A stretch of 55,233 bases of DNA, taken from the NCBI GenBank assembly GCA_944322815.1, contig CALUQB010000016.1:1-55233 (forward strand), read 5' to 3'. Origin of the DNA: an uncultured Bacteroidales bacterium. Lineage in GTDB: Bacteria > Bacteroidota > Bacteroidia > Bacteroidales > UBA932. Position 1 is the stretch's first letter. Every line of letters begins with the position of its first letter. Shown here piece by piece: positions 18,790 to 27,999 of this stretch. The notes beneath the pieces were generated by a model. That model worked only from the letters and a program-made list of their open reading frames with translations. It ran no database searches and had not been told where the DNA came from. A program made the position numbers and the translations under genes.

Positions 18790-20355
18790 TCAGATTTTGG
18801 TATCTTCTTCGAAAAGCGTCCTGCAGACTTTGTTGAAGGTCGTCCAGATCACATTCGGCTTCTTCTTTTTCTCTTCTTCCTTTCTCTTCTTCTCCTCTTC
18901 CTTGCGTCTTTTTTCTTCTTCCTTCTTCTTCTCTTTTTCAGCCTTCAGATCCTCTTCCGATTTCTTCTCGATCTCATCGTCCGCGAACAGCTCCGGATTC
19001 ATGTCAGGAATCTCATTCTCCGTCCTGCCCTGTCCGTGAGTGTCCGTATCCGGTGTATCGGTTCCAGTGCGGCCGTTTTCCGTGGAGTCCGTATCTTCGA
19101 TGGAAGCGTCATGGCCGAAGGTGACGGTAGCTCCGACATGCAGCATGGTTTCGCCCTGGACGCAGTCGGCGATCTTGTCGTTCTTTGCCGCCAACAGCAG
19201 GCCGAGACACACGGCCGCATTGGTCTCACGGATACCGTCGCAGCCGGTATGTGAGACCAGCTGATATCTCGGATAGCCGTGACGGACGTTGTAGCCGGAC
19301 AATTCCTTGATGTATCCGGCGCAGTTTGTCAGGTTCGCACCGCCTCCGGTGAGAACTATTCCGTTTCGCATATTGTCGGCAAACCCGCTCTGCTCGATCT
19401 CATAGAGCATGGCTTCGGTTATCTCCTTCACCCTGTAGGTGATGATTTCGGACAGGTACTTCACAGGCAGCTGCTTGTTCGGAATGGTGCCGTTCCCGCT
19501 GTTGATCTGGATGACTTTCTCGCTCAGAGTCTGAAGCTTGTCCGGCATGCAGGCACCGTAGGCCAGCTTTATGTTCTCCGCCAGAGAGTCTGAAATCATG
19601 CTTTCATTCCGGATGTCGGTAGTGACGGACATTCCTCCGAAAGGGATGGATGCATAGTGTCTCATGATGCTCCCGTAGTAGACGGATACGGAAGTGGAGC
19701 CTCCGCCGAAATCTATCAGAGCCACTCCGTTTTCCATTTCCGACGGGGTGAGCACGGCTTTCGCCAGTACTTCGGGAGTGAAATATTTCTTGGCTATGCC
19801 GATCTTCAGATTGTTGAATGCCACATCGAGAGCCCTGAGGCTGCTTTTCTTTCCGATGAACACCTTGAAGTTCCCTTCGAGTATGTCGCTCGGTATCCCG
19901 ATGATCTGGTTTTCGACGAATTGGAAGTCCTCGCCTGTCGAGAACGACTGGGCCACAGCCCCGTAGAGCACCTCCTTGTCCGGATGCTCCAGCGGATAAG
20001 AGTCCAGAGCTTCCGTCTTGAGCGTGTTCACATTCTCTTCCGTGATGCAGTCTTCGTCCCGGATGTCCATGCAGGCCTTGCTGGTCTCCTGATAGACGTT
20101 GTACTTAGGCATGCCTACCACGGCCTGGGTGATCTTTATGTTCAGTTCGCTTTCTGCATCCTCTATCAGCTCCTGCAGAGGCTTGGTCACCTTCATGGAG
20201 TTGAATACATAGCTGTTCCTGATACCTTCGGAGCGTGCTTCCTTGTAGTAGATCACCTGTATGTCGTCTCCGTTGATCTTTGCGACCAGCAGAGCTACCT
20301 TGTATGACCCGAGGTCAATCGCTACTATGTGTTTCTCGTTCATATGTGAAATCAT
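18790..20355 (-). CDS. ftsA: Cell division protein FtsA
   Basis: 521 residues of actin-like fold. Phosphate 1 is AIDLGSYKVALLVAK near residue 12, the second phosphate loop is VALIDFGGGSTSVSVY, and the adenosine loop is GIVLTGGGANL. It ties FtsZ filaments to the membrane. The start at 20355 overlaps the ftsQ stop as ATGA; Met5 (20343) is an alternative. The protein is longer than usual: after the core there is an acidic tail, then a Lys/Glu repeat (residues about 470-500, KKEEEKRRKEEEKKRKEEE), then a C-terminal amphipathic segment (IWTTFNKVCRTLF) that should be the membrane anchor. The Lys/Glu stretch is probably a charged helix or linker. Confidence 0.96.
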   Translation of the reverse strand: MISHMNEKHIVAIDLGSYKVALLVAKINGDDIQVIYYKEARSEGIRNSYVFNSMKVTKPLQELIEDAESELNIKITQAVVGMPKYNVYQETSKACMDIRDEDCITEENVNTLKTEALDSYPLEHPDKEVLYGAVAQSFSTGEDFQFVENQIIGIPSDILEGNFKVFIGKKSSLRALDVAFNNLKIGIAKKYFTPEVLAKAVLTPSEMENGVALIDFGGGSTSVSVYYGSIMRHYASIPFGGMSVTTDIRNESMISDSLAENIKLAYGACMPDKLQTLSEKVIQINSGNGTIPNKQLPVKYLSEIITYRVKEITEAMLYEIEQSGFADNMRNGIVLTGGGANLTNCAGYIKELSGYNVRHGYPRYQLVSHTGCDGIRETNAAVCLGLLLAAKNDKIADCVQGETMLHVGATVTFGHDASIEDTDSTENGRTGTDTPDTDTHGQGRTENEIPDMNPELFADDEIEKKSEEDLKAEKEKKKEEEKRRKEEEKKRKEEEKKKKPNVIWTTFNKVCRTLFEEDTKI

Positions 20356-21140
20356 TTACATATTATCTGTCCGTCATATCTCAGATCCACTGTCCTGTAA
20401 TAGTCTTTCCCTTTCACCGGGACTATGCCCGTGTAGTAGCAGTCCATCAGACTGAATTTCTCTTCCACTCCGGATGGCTTCCCGAAGATGAACCGCTCCT
20501 TTCCCTCCCTCGGTATCAGTATCAGATCGCCGTTCTTCTCCACATGGATCTGGACTATGTTGTTCACCCATATCTGGTGTCCGTTCATATATTCCACCAG
20601 TTCCGTCATCTGCTCCAGCCAGAGTCTTTCGTCCCCTGATGTGGCCTTTCCCCTGTCCGTGTTTTCAAGATGCAGGGGTATCTCCCCGTCGATGACCACC
20701 ACATAGCTGGACTTGCCTGTCTTCATGGGGAAGATATAGCCGTGGGCATCAGCATAGAATCCCTTTGTGCCTTTCTGAAAACGCATCAGAGGTTTCCTCT
20801 GTGTGACATCTATATGCAGGACGCCGTCTTTCGTACAGTAGGCTTCGCTTTTCAGTACTGCGCTCTGCGAGTCCAGGACAGCCTCTATTTCTTTCAGGTC
20901 CAGGTCGTTTACCGGTATGCCTTCCGTCTTCCCGTAGCCTTTGTCGAGATATTCCAGGATATCTTTTCCGGAGACGAACCTGCTTTGCAGACTGTCGCGT
21001 ATCGTCACGGAGACATCGTTGCACACCGTCTTGTTCCTGGATGCCTTGCTCACGCCGAACGATGCGGCCAGACATACCAGAATGACGGCCGATGCCCCTG
21101 CGCTGAGTGCGGTCCTGATTATTTTGCCCGGCCCTTTCAT
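20352..21140 (-). CDS. ftsQ: Cell division protein FtsQ
   Basis: 262 residues, with one N-terminal membrane helix (IIRTALSAGASAVILVCLAA) and a periplasmic part with a POTRA-like region (FVSGKDILEYLDKGYGKTEG) and beta domain (LHIDVTQRKPLMRFQ; KDYYRTVDLRYDGQIICK). FtsQ recruits the FtsL-led complex to the septum. The call rests on size, topology, the final DLRYDGQI motif and position between murC and ftsA. It overlaps murC and ftsA by four bases at each end (ATGA), so translation of the three is probably coupled. Confidence 0.92.
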   Translation of the reverse strand: MKGPGKIIRTALSAGASAVILVCLAASFGVSKASRNKTVCNDVSVTIRDSLQSRFVSGKDILEYLDKGYGKTEGIPVNDLDLKEIEAVLDSQSAVLKSEAYCTKDGVLHIDVTQRKPLMRFQKGTKGFYADAHGYIFPMKTGKSSYVVVIDGEIPLHLENTDRGKATSGDERLWLEQMTELVEYMNGHQIWVNNIVQIHVEKNGDLILIPREGKERFIFGKPSGVEEKFSLMDCYYTGIVPVKGKDYYRTVDLRYDGQIICK

Positions 21141-22501
21141 TTTCCGTACCTTCTTGCCATCATTTCCGTGACAGGTCCGATGTACCTGTCAATGTTTCCG
21201 GCTCCGAATGTGACCAGAATGTCAATATCTTCGTTTTCGAGAGTGTTCATCAGTTCCTCTTTCCTGATCAGGATCTTGTCATCAAGCTTCATTCTGTCGA
21301 AGATGATTTCCGAAGTCACTCCAGGAACAGGTTCTTCCCTGGCCGGATATATGTCCAGAAGGATGAGTCTGTCCACTTTGTCCAGGGCTGCAGCGAAATC
21401 TGCAGCGAAGTCCCTCGTCCTGGTGTACAGGTGAGGCTGGAATACCGCAGTGAGTCTTCTGCCCGGAAAGATATCCCGTATGGAACTTATCGCAGCCGCG
21501 ATCTCGGCGGGATGGTGCGCGTAGTCGTCCACATACGCATGTCCCGGTTTGTTATAGTGTATGTCGAAACGTCTTTTCACCCCTGTGAATGATGCCAGAG
21601 CTTCGCGTATCTTTTCCGGAGCTATGCCGTAAACCAGTGCAATGCCGGACGCGGCTATCCCGTTTTCTACATTCACCCATCCCGGAACACCCACCGTACA
21701 GTCTTTGATCCTGCCTTCAGGATATGCGAGATCGAAAGTGAAATATCCGCATTCATCCTTCCTTATGTTTTCCGCATGGAAATCCGCACGGGGATCATCG
21801 TAGGCGTATGTCATGATTTTCGCCCCGGTGTCTTCCGGAGTGATGTCCAGACCGTATTTGATGATCACCGTTCCTGTCACCTGGGATGCGAATGCCTTGA
21901 ACGCTTCCTTCATGTGAGCCAGGTCCGAATATATGTCCAGGTGGTCAGCATCCATGGCAGTGATGGCCGCCGTTTCAGGGTGCAGCTGCAGGAATGAGCG
22001 GTCGAATTCATCGGCTTCTGCTACCACCACATCATTCATGGCGGTGAGGAGGTTGCTTCCGTAGTTTTTCGAAATCCCTCCCAGAAACGCCGAGCAGCCT
22101 TTGCCGCTGCTTTCGAATATGTGGGACAGCAGCGTGCTGGTGGTGGTCTTCCCGTGGGTGCCCGCTACGGCGAGACATCTCTGCCCCCGGGTGATCTCCC
22201 CGAGTATCCCGGACCTTTTGATGACCTTGTAGCCATGTTCCATGACATAAACCAGCTCTCCCATATCATGCGGTATGGCCGGTGTGTAGACTACCAGTGT
22301 GTCGTCTGAATTTTCCGGTACGTATTTCACGTCATCTTCATAGTGGACGGCTATGCCTTCCTTTTCCAGTTCCGCTGTCAGTTCCGATGGCGTCCTGTCG
22401 TAGCCGGAGACCTCACAGCCTTTGAATTTGAAATATCTGGCTATGGCGCTCATGCCTATGCCTCCTATTCCTATGAAATATACTTTATTGTATTTTCCCA
22501 T
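21137..22501 (-). CDS. murC: UDP-N-acetylmuramate-L-alanine ligase
   Basis: 454 residues from the chosen start MGKYNKVYFIGIGGIGMSAI. An ATG six codons upstream (22519) would overlap murG by eight bases and cannot be excluded. The UDP-binding motif is GIGGIGMSAIARYF, the ATP motif GTHGKTTTSTLL, and the Mur ligase central motif ADEFDRSFL, with VDDYAHHPAEI after. It adds the first L-Ala to UDP-MurNAc in the cytoplasm. It lies between murG and ftsQ and ends in a four-base overlap with ftsQ. Confidence 0.97.
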   Translation of the reverse strand: MGKYNKVYFIGIGGIGMSAIARYFKFKGCEVSGYDRTPSELTAELEKEGIAVHYEDDVKYVPENSDDTLVVYTPAIPHDMGELVYVMEHGYKVIKRSGILGEITRGQRCLAVAGTHGKTTTSTLLSHIFESSGKGCSAFLGGISKNYGSNLLTAMNDVVVAEADEFDRSFLQLHPETAAITAMDADHLDIYSDLAHMKEAFKAFASQVTGTVIIKYGLDITPEDTGAKIMTYAYDDPRADFHAENIRKDECGYFTFDLAYPEGRIKDCTVGVPGWVNVENGIAASGIALVYGIAPEKIREALASFTGVKRRFDIHYNKPGHAYVDDYAHHPAEIAAAISSIRDIFPGRRLTAVFQPHLYTRTRDFAADFAAALDKVDRLILLDIYPAREEPVPGVTSEIIFDRMKLDDKILIRKEELMNTLENEDIDILVTFGAGNIDRYIGPVTEMMARRYGK

Positions 22502-22511
22502 TCTTGTCTCC

Positions 22512-23636
22512 TCAATCATTCTTCAAACATAGCAAATAAATTTCCGATACTATCCTGTCTGCAGCATCCCTGCGTGCCAGAGCCGAAATATTCTTTTCCA
22601 TCATTTTGCGTTTTGCCCCGTCTTCCAGCAGCCCGCAGGCAGTCTTCATCAGTTTTTCGGGCGCTTCCGCGTCAGTCACTATCATGGCGGCGTCCTTTTT
22701 TACCAGAGCCATGGCATTGTGGGTCTGGTGATCTTCGGCTACATTCGGGGACGGTACGAATATGACAGCCTTCCCGGCGGCGCACAGTTCGGAAACGGAA
22801 CTTGCTCCGGAACGTGAAATCACCACGTCCGCCATTGCATAAGCCAGGTCCATCCTGCGTATGAAATCGGAGTAGTGTATGAAACGCATCTTGTCTCCTG
22901 CTTCCGCGGCAAACTTGTCCACGCTTTCCTTGTAGTATTTTCCGCACTGCCACAGCACCTCCACATCTTCGCCTCCCGGGCAGCCGTCCTTGATCCATTT
23001 TTTTACCGATTCGTTCAGTGTCCGGCTGCCGAGACTTCCTCCGACTATGAAGATATGCTTTTTCTCAGGATCCAGTCCGTAATATCTGACAGCCTCCTCT
23101 TTCATTGCCTGTGTGGCGGGGATGATTTCGCTTCTGATAGGGTTTCCTGTCATGACTATTTTGCCGGCAGGGAAGAACTTTTCCATACCTTCATAGGCTA
23201 CGCAGATTTTTCCGACGCGTTTGCCAAGTATCTTGTTCGTGAGACCGGCGAAGCCGTTCTGTTCCTGGATGAGTGTCGGTATCTTTTTCCGGCTTGCACA
23301 CCATAGCAGGGGAGCGCTTGCATAGCCGCCTACGCCTACCGCTATGTCGGGACGGAATTCGTCCAGGATCTTCCCTGCCATGCCCAGGCTCTTGATGATC
23401 TTGAACGGAAGCCCCAGATTCGAGAGGGTGAGTTTCCTCTGCAGTCCGGCAACCGGCAGTCCTATGATCCTGTAGCCTGCCGCAGGCACTTTTTCCATTT
23501 CCATCCTGCCTTCGGCACCCACGAACAGGATTTCAGTATCGGGATTGATCTCCTTAAGCCTGTTAGCTATGGACAGGGCGGGGAAGATATGCCCGCCTGT
23601 TCCGCCTCCGCTTATTATTACTCTCAGTGCTTTCAT
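22512..23636 (-). CDS. murG: UDP-N-acetylglucosamine-lipid I GlcNAc transferase
   Basis: 374 residues of the GT28 family (E. coli 355). The N-terminal glycine loop is ISGGGTGGHIFPALSIA, with GVGGYASAPLLWCA and a second glycine loop IFIVGGSLGSRTLNESV. The donor-binding region is ISRSGASSVSELCAAGKA. It turns lipid I into lipid II on the inner face of the membrane. The start overlaps the ftsW stop by four bases. No oddities were seen. Confidence 0.97.
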   Translation of the reverse strand: MKALRVIISGGGTGGHIFPALSIANRLKEINPDTEILFVGAEGRMEMEKVPAAGYRIIGLPVAGLQRKLTLSNLGLPFKIIKSLGMAGKILDEFRPDIAVGVGGYASAPLLWCASRKKIPTLIQEQNGFAGLTNKILGKRVGKICVAYEGMEKFFPAGKIVMTGNPIRSEIIPATQAMKEEAVRYYGLDPEKKHIFIVGGSLGSRTLNESVKKWIKDGCPGGEDVEVLWQCGKYYKESVDKFAAEAGDKMRFIHYSDFIRRMDLAYAMADVVISRSGASSVSELCAAGKAVIFVPSPNVAEDHQTHNAMALVKKDAAMIVTDAEAPEKLMKTACGLLEDGAKRKMMEKNISALARRDAADRIVSEIYLLCLKND

Positions 23637-25093
23637 ATCAAACGCTCGTTGCTGTGGTTTTCGTAATCATTGGACCGGTTTTCAATGCCGCTGTCCGCTT
23701 CCTCGCTTTCATGGTCGGTGACGGCGGCATTGTCCTGAGTATCAGGACATCCTTCAGCCTGAACCTCGGCGATCTGGGCATCGACTTTCTTGCGTGCAAG
23801 CCTGCTTATGGACAGCAGAACGCCGAAAGCTACGCTGAAACACAGGAACGAACTGCTTCCGTGGCTGATCAGAGGCAGTGTCTGTCCGGTCAGCGGGCCG
23901 ATGTTGACATTCACCAGGATGTGCATGAAGGCTTGTCCCGTGATGAGCAGGCAGAGTCCGGCTACCGCGACTTTGGCGAAACATGTGTCGCAGAACCTGA
24001 CTATCATGCATCCACGGGCCAATACGCTGAGATACAGTATCATGATGAATATGCCTCCTATCACCAACCCGAATTCTTCTATCAGGAAGGAGAAGATGTA
24101 GTCGCTGTATATCGCGTAGACTGAATATTTCTGGGTGCTGTTCCCGGGGCCTTTCCCCAAGATCCCGCCTTCCCGGATGGCCAGTTTCGCGCTTTCCGGC
24201 TGTCTGATGCGGTCTATGGCCTTTTTGTAGTCATCGCTCCAGACGTGTTTCTCGCCGCGGAGCTCTTCAAGCCGTGCTATGCGGTTTTCTTCCTCGATGG
24301 TCCTGTATTCCTGACTGAGTGTCATCCTGTCGATGGCTACACCAATACGCGGGATGAATTTCCCTTCTGTCGCGAGATGTATGCCGACGAAAAGCCCGAT
24401 GATGCTTATTCCGACCATCAGGGCGCCGAAAATCTCGCGTTTCGGCATCCCTCCCAGGAACATGACCACGAACATCAGCAGGCCTGTGAATAGGGTGCTG
24501 GAAATGCCTCCCTTGAACATGCCTGCGGCTATTATGATGACAGGCATGTAGATATAGATGATTCTTTTCCAGACAGGCCTGTCAAGAAATTCCAGTTTCG
24601 GGGAGAGTACGGCGAGTGCCTTCGGGAGTCTGAACGAGTCTTCCCTGTATGCTTCGATGGCCCAGGCCAGATACATGACCATGGCTACCTTGATGACTTC
24701 GAAAATGTATATCTGCTGTCCTCCTATCATCAGTGCCCGGGTAGCGCCGTTTACGGTGATTGCGCCGAAGCCTGTGATCAGGCAGAGCAGGAGGATGAAC
24801 GACAATGCGAATCCCAGTTTCGAACCCAGCTTGATCAGATACAGGTTCCGGAAATTGTAAATCAGTATGATGAGCAGCATACCCATGCAGGCGAGCTTGA
24901 ACTGTGAGAAGAAAATGTTCAGCCTGCTGATTTCCTTGGCTTCATCGGCAAGTCCGGATGCGGAGGCGAAGATGGTGATGAGAGAGATACTCATGAGAAG
25001 CATCACTATCATCCACAGTACCTTGTCTCCTTGGAAACTGTCGAAGAAGTTCCAGATTTTCCTGCTGGTTTTATCCGTGTTCACTGTATCCAT
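23633..25093 (-). CDS. ftsW: SEDS-family septal glycosyltransferase FtsW
   Basis: 486 residues with about ten membrane helices. It carries the SEDS motif region GGILGKGPGNSTQKYSVYAI and DYIFSFLIEEFGLVIGG, and a C-terminal GQTLPLISHGSSSFL. FtsW polymerises lipid II together with the class B PBP FtsI. The loop after helix seven is long (about residues 235-305, charged), and the cytoplasmic C-terminus is an acidic tail of about 60 residues. It is placed between murD and murG as in most dcw clusters, so FtsW rather than RodA. Confidence 0.95.
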   Translation of the reverse strand: MDTVNTDKTSRKIWNFFDSFQGDKVLWMIVMLLMSISLITIFASASGLADEAKEISRLNIFFSQFKLACMGMLLIILIYNFRNLYLIKLGSKLGFALSFILLLCLITGFGAITVNGATRALMIGGQQIYIFEVIKVAMVMYLAWAIEAYREDSFRLPKALAVLSPKLEFLDRPVWKRIIYIYMPVIIIAAGMFKGGISSTLFTGLLMFVVMFLGGMPKREIFGALMVGISIIGLFVGIHLATEGKFIPRIGVAIDRMTLSQEYRTIEEENRIARLEELRGEKHVWSDDYKKAIDRIRQPESAKLAIREGGILGKGPGNSTQKYSVYAIYSDYIFSFLIEEFGLVIGGIFIMILYLSVLARGCMIVRFCDTCFAKVAVAGLCLLITGQAFMHILVNVNIGPLTGQTLPLISHGSSSFLCFSVAFGVLLSISRLARKKVDAQIAEVQAEGCPDTQDNAAVTDHESEEADSGIENRSNDYENHSNERLI

Positions 25094-25120
25094 TGCCGTA
25101 ATGCGTCGTCTGTCGTTATT

Positions 25121-26455
25121 TTAAAGATTCCTGACAGCTTCCTTGAACTGCCGTCCTCTGTCTTCATAGTTCTTGAAGAGGTCGAAGCTGGCGCAGCAAG
25201 GCGACAGAAGTACCACATCGCCTGCCTTTGCTATTCCGGCAGCCAGTTTTACGGCTGCGTCCGCGGAAGTCACGTCATGCATTTCCGGTACGACTGCCCC
25301 GAATGATTCGTGTATCTTCCTGTTGTCCAGTCCCATGCAGATGATGGCCTTTACCTTTTCCTTCGCCAGTTCCAGAAGCGGAGCATAGTCGTTTCCCTTA
25401 TCTGTGCCTCCTACTATCCATACCACAGGTCTGGTCTGGCATTCGAGGGCATACCACGCTGCATCCACATTCGTGGCTTTCGAATCGTTTATGTACAGCA
25501 CGTCTCCCACACTGAGCACCTTTTCGAGCCTGTGTTCCACAGCCTGGAATGAGGACAGGGCCTCGCGTATGGTCTGATTGTCGATGTTCATGACCTTTCC
25601 GGCTATGGCTGCAGCCATGGAGTTGTAGACATTGTGCCTGCCTCCGAGTGCCAGTTCCTGCAGGAACATGTCGCATTCGCTGTCCTGATAGCGTACTATC
25701 ATCTTGTCATCCCTGACGAATGCACCTTGTTTCACTTCTCCTTTCTGCGTGAACGGAAGCATCTTCGCCTTCATCACTATCTTGTCCAGATGGCTGATGG
25801 TGATCTCGTCATCGGAGCAGAAGATGAAGCAGTCATCGCTGTCCATGTTCCTGGTGATGCGGAACTTGGCCTTCACGTAGTTTTCCAGTTTATGGTCATA
25901 CCTGTCCAGGTGGTCGGGGGTGATATTCGTGATGATGGCTATGTCTGCCTTGAAATCGTACATGTTGTCCAGCTGGAAGCTGCTGAGCTCCAGTACATAG
26001 ATGTCGTAGTTTTCAGTGGCTACCTGCAGTGCGTAGCTCTTTCCTATGTTGCCTCCCAGTCCGACATTGAGTCCTGCATTTTTCAGAAGATAGTAGATCA
26101 GGGATGTGGTAGTGGTCTTTCCGTTGCTTCCGGTTATGCAGATCTTCCGCGCCTTGTCGTATCTTCCGGCGAACTCTATTTCCGAAATTATGCCGATACC
26201 TGCGGCAGCTATCTTCTCCACCATCGGAGCGGTGGAAGGAATGCCCGGGCTTTTGATGACCTCGTCTGCATTTAGTATCAGCTCTTCGGTATGTTGTCCG
26301 GATTCGTATGGAATGCCCCATTTTTCGAGTTCTTCCACGTACTTGCCGGCTATATTTCCCTTGTCCGAAAGAAATACGTCGAATCCTTTTACCTTGGCGA
26401 GTACTGCGGCCCCGACTCCGCTTTCACCCCCGCCCAAAACTACTATCCTTTTCAT
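25121..26455 (-). CDS. murD: UDP-N-acetylmuramoyl-L-alanine-D-glutamate ligase
   Basis: 444 residues. The N-terminal UDP site is VVLGGGESGVGAAVLA, the ATP site ITGSNGKTTTTSLIYYLL, and the Mur ligase region LELSSFQLDNM, followed by NITPDHLDRY and INDSKATNVDAAWYAL. It adds D-Glu to UDP-MurNAc-L-Ala. The 133-base gap between mraY and murD contains a copy of the 59-bp palindrome, so an RNA hairpin separates these two genes of the cluster. Confidence 0.97.
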   Translation of the reverse strand: MKRIVVLGGGESGVGAAVLAKVKGFDVFLSDKGNIAGKYVEELEKWGIPYESGQHTEELILNADEVIKSPGIPSTAPMVEKIAAAGIGIISEIEFAGRYDKARKICITGSNGKTTTTSLIYYLLKNAGLNVGLGGNIGKSYALQVATENYDIYVLELSSFQLDNMYDFKADIAIITNITPDHLDRYDHKLENYVKAKFRITRNMDSDDCFIFCSDDEITISHLDKIVMKAKMLPFTQKGEVKQGAFVRDDKMIVRYQDSECDMFLQELALGGRHNVYNSMAAAIAGKVMNIDNQTIREALSSFQAVEHRLEKVLSVGDVLYINDSKATNVDAAWYALECQTRPVVWIVGGTDKGNDYAPLLELAKEKVKAIICMGLDNRKIHESFGAVVPEMHDVTSADAAVKLAAGIAKAGDVVLLSPCCASFDLFKNYEDRGRQFKEAVRNL

Positions 26456-26521
26456 GTCCTTTATCTTGCGGCGCGTAAAAACGGCAATCTGTCTTGACGC
26501 ACCTTGTTGATTTCATTTATC

Positions 26522-26580
26522 TTGACGTCAGTCCGACGAATCATTCCACTCAGTCCCGGGACTCCGTCGAACTCACGTTA
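26522..26580. repeat. 59-bp palindromic repeat, copy 3
   Basis: It opens with TTGACGTCAGTCCGACGAA-like sequence and ends with CCGTCGAACTCACGTTA, the same length and arms as the palindromes at 10777-10835 and 14364-14422. It stands alone here, without the body of the element, between the mraY stop and the murD start. The symmetry makes strand assignment arbitrary. Confidence 0.75.
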
Positions 26581-26588
26581 TCTTACTT

Positions 26589-27944
26589 CTATCTTACTTT
26601 GAGCAGGGCGACAGTCAGCACCGCCAGGATGACCCCCACTATCCAGAACCTCACCACTATCTTTGCCTCCGGCAATGCCCTTGCGGGTTTCATGATCACG
26701 GCCTGCACACCTTCCTTCTGGAAATGATGGTGCAGAGGTGTCATCTTGAAAATCCTCCTTCCGGCCCCGTATCTCTTTTTCGTGTATTTGAAATAGCTTC
26801 TCTGTATCATCACTGAAAGCGTCTCCACGAAGAAGACCCCGCACAATATCGGAAGCAGGAGTTCTTTTCGGATCAGTATGGCGCAGACTCCTATCAGCCC
26901 GCCTATCATCAGGCTGCCGGTATCGCCCATGAATACCTGTGCAGGATACGAGTTGTGCCACAGGAAGCCTATGAGAGCTCCGGCAAACGCAGCCATGAAC
27001 ACACCTATTTCTCCCGTTCCGGGGATATACATGATATTCAGGTATTGTGCGTTTATGATATTTCCTGAAAGATAGGCGAATATGCCCAGTACAACCACCA
27101 CTATGGTGGAAGTTCCGGTCGTCAGTCCGTCCATTCCGTCTGTCAGGTTGGTCCCGTTCGAACAGGCAGTGATCACCAGTACTATCATCAGTACGTAAAT
27201 CGCCCATTTGCAATACCATCCGAAAGTCCCTTTGAACGGTGAAAGCCATTTGTAGTCGAACTCGTGGTTCTTAATGAAAGGCAGGGTAGTCTTGGTGCTT
27301 TTCACCACGTCTTCTTCTTTCCATTCTCCTGACTTGACCTTGAATTCCGTGTCGATGTCAAGTGTCTGCGATGCCTGGACTCCGGTGGCTGCGGTATTCC
27401 GTCCGTCCTGCAAAGCGGTTTCCGTACGTGTGCTTTCCCGGGCCGCTCCGTCTTCCATCTGGATTTTCTCCCTGACCACAATGTCCGGACTGAAACATAC
27501 GGTAAGTCCCAGACCGAGGCCGAAGACTATCTGCCCCATGAGCTTGGCCTTTTCGCTGAGTCCTTCCTTGTTGTGCCGGAATACCTTTATATAGTCATCC
27601 GCGAATCCGAGTCCTGCGAACCATATCGTGGTGAAGAGAAGGATCACCGTGTATATGTTTGTCAGGTCGGCGAACAGCAGGACCGACACCATGATGGCGA
27701 TGAAGATGATGATGCCGCCCATCGTAGGAGTCCCTTTCTTCTGCATCTGCCCTTCAAGCCCGAGATCCCTGATTTCTTCACCTATCTGCTTTTTCTGCAG
27801 CCATCTGATGATCCGCTTCCCGATGATCAGTGATATGACCATGGCAGTCACACTCGCCATCATGGCCCTGAAGGTGAGGTAACTCATCAGACCCTGTCCG
27901 GGGATATCATATTCCTTTAACGCTTCAAATAAGTGGTACAACAT
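26589..27944 (-). CDS. mraY: Phospho-N-acetylmuramoyl-pentapeptide transferase
   Basis: 451 residues against about 360 in E. coli. The family motifs are GTPTMGGIIIFIAI, the Asp-rich loop GFADDYIKVFRHNKEGL, GTNLTDGMDGLTTGTS and a final HHHFQKEGV. MraY makes lipid I from UDP-MurNAc-pentapeptide and undecaprenyl phosphate, across ten membrane helices. The extra length is a hydrophilic insert at roughly residues 165-250 (for example MEDGAARESTRTETALQDGR and KSGEWKEEDVVKSTKTTLPF), between membrane segments. Bacteroidetes MraY proteins often carry an insert here; this one is fairly long and low in complexity. Confidence 0.97.
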   Translation of the reverse strand: MLYHLFEALKEYDIPGQGLMSYLTFRAMMASVTAMVISLIIGKRIIRWLQKKQIGEEIRDLGLEGQMQKKGTPTMGGIIIFIAIMVSVLLFADLTNIYTVILLFTTIWFAGLGFADDYIKVFRHNKEGLSEKAKLMGQIVFGLGLGLTVCFSPDIVVREKIQMEDGAARESTRTETALQDGRNTAATGVQASQTLDIDTEFKVKSGEWKEEDVVKSTKTTLPFIKNHEFDYKWLSPFKGTFGWYCKWAIYVLMIVLVITACSNGTNLTDGMDGLTTGTSTIVVVVLGIFAYLSGNIINAQYLNIMYIPGTGEIGVFMAAFAGALIGFLWHNSYPAQVFMGDTGSLMIGGLIGVCAILIRKELLLPILCGVFFVETLSVMIQRSYFKYTKKRYGAGRRIFKMTPLHHHFQKEGVQAVIMKPARALPEAKIVVRFWIVGVILAVLTVALLKVR

Positions 27945-27999
27945 AAGTTTTCCTTGCTTTTAATTCCGATGGAAACCGTTTTCCGTGCCTGATACGGAG

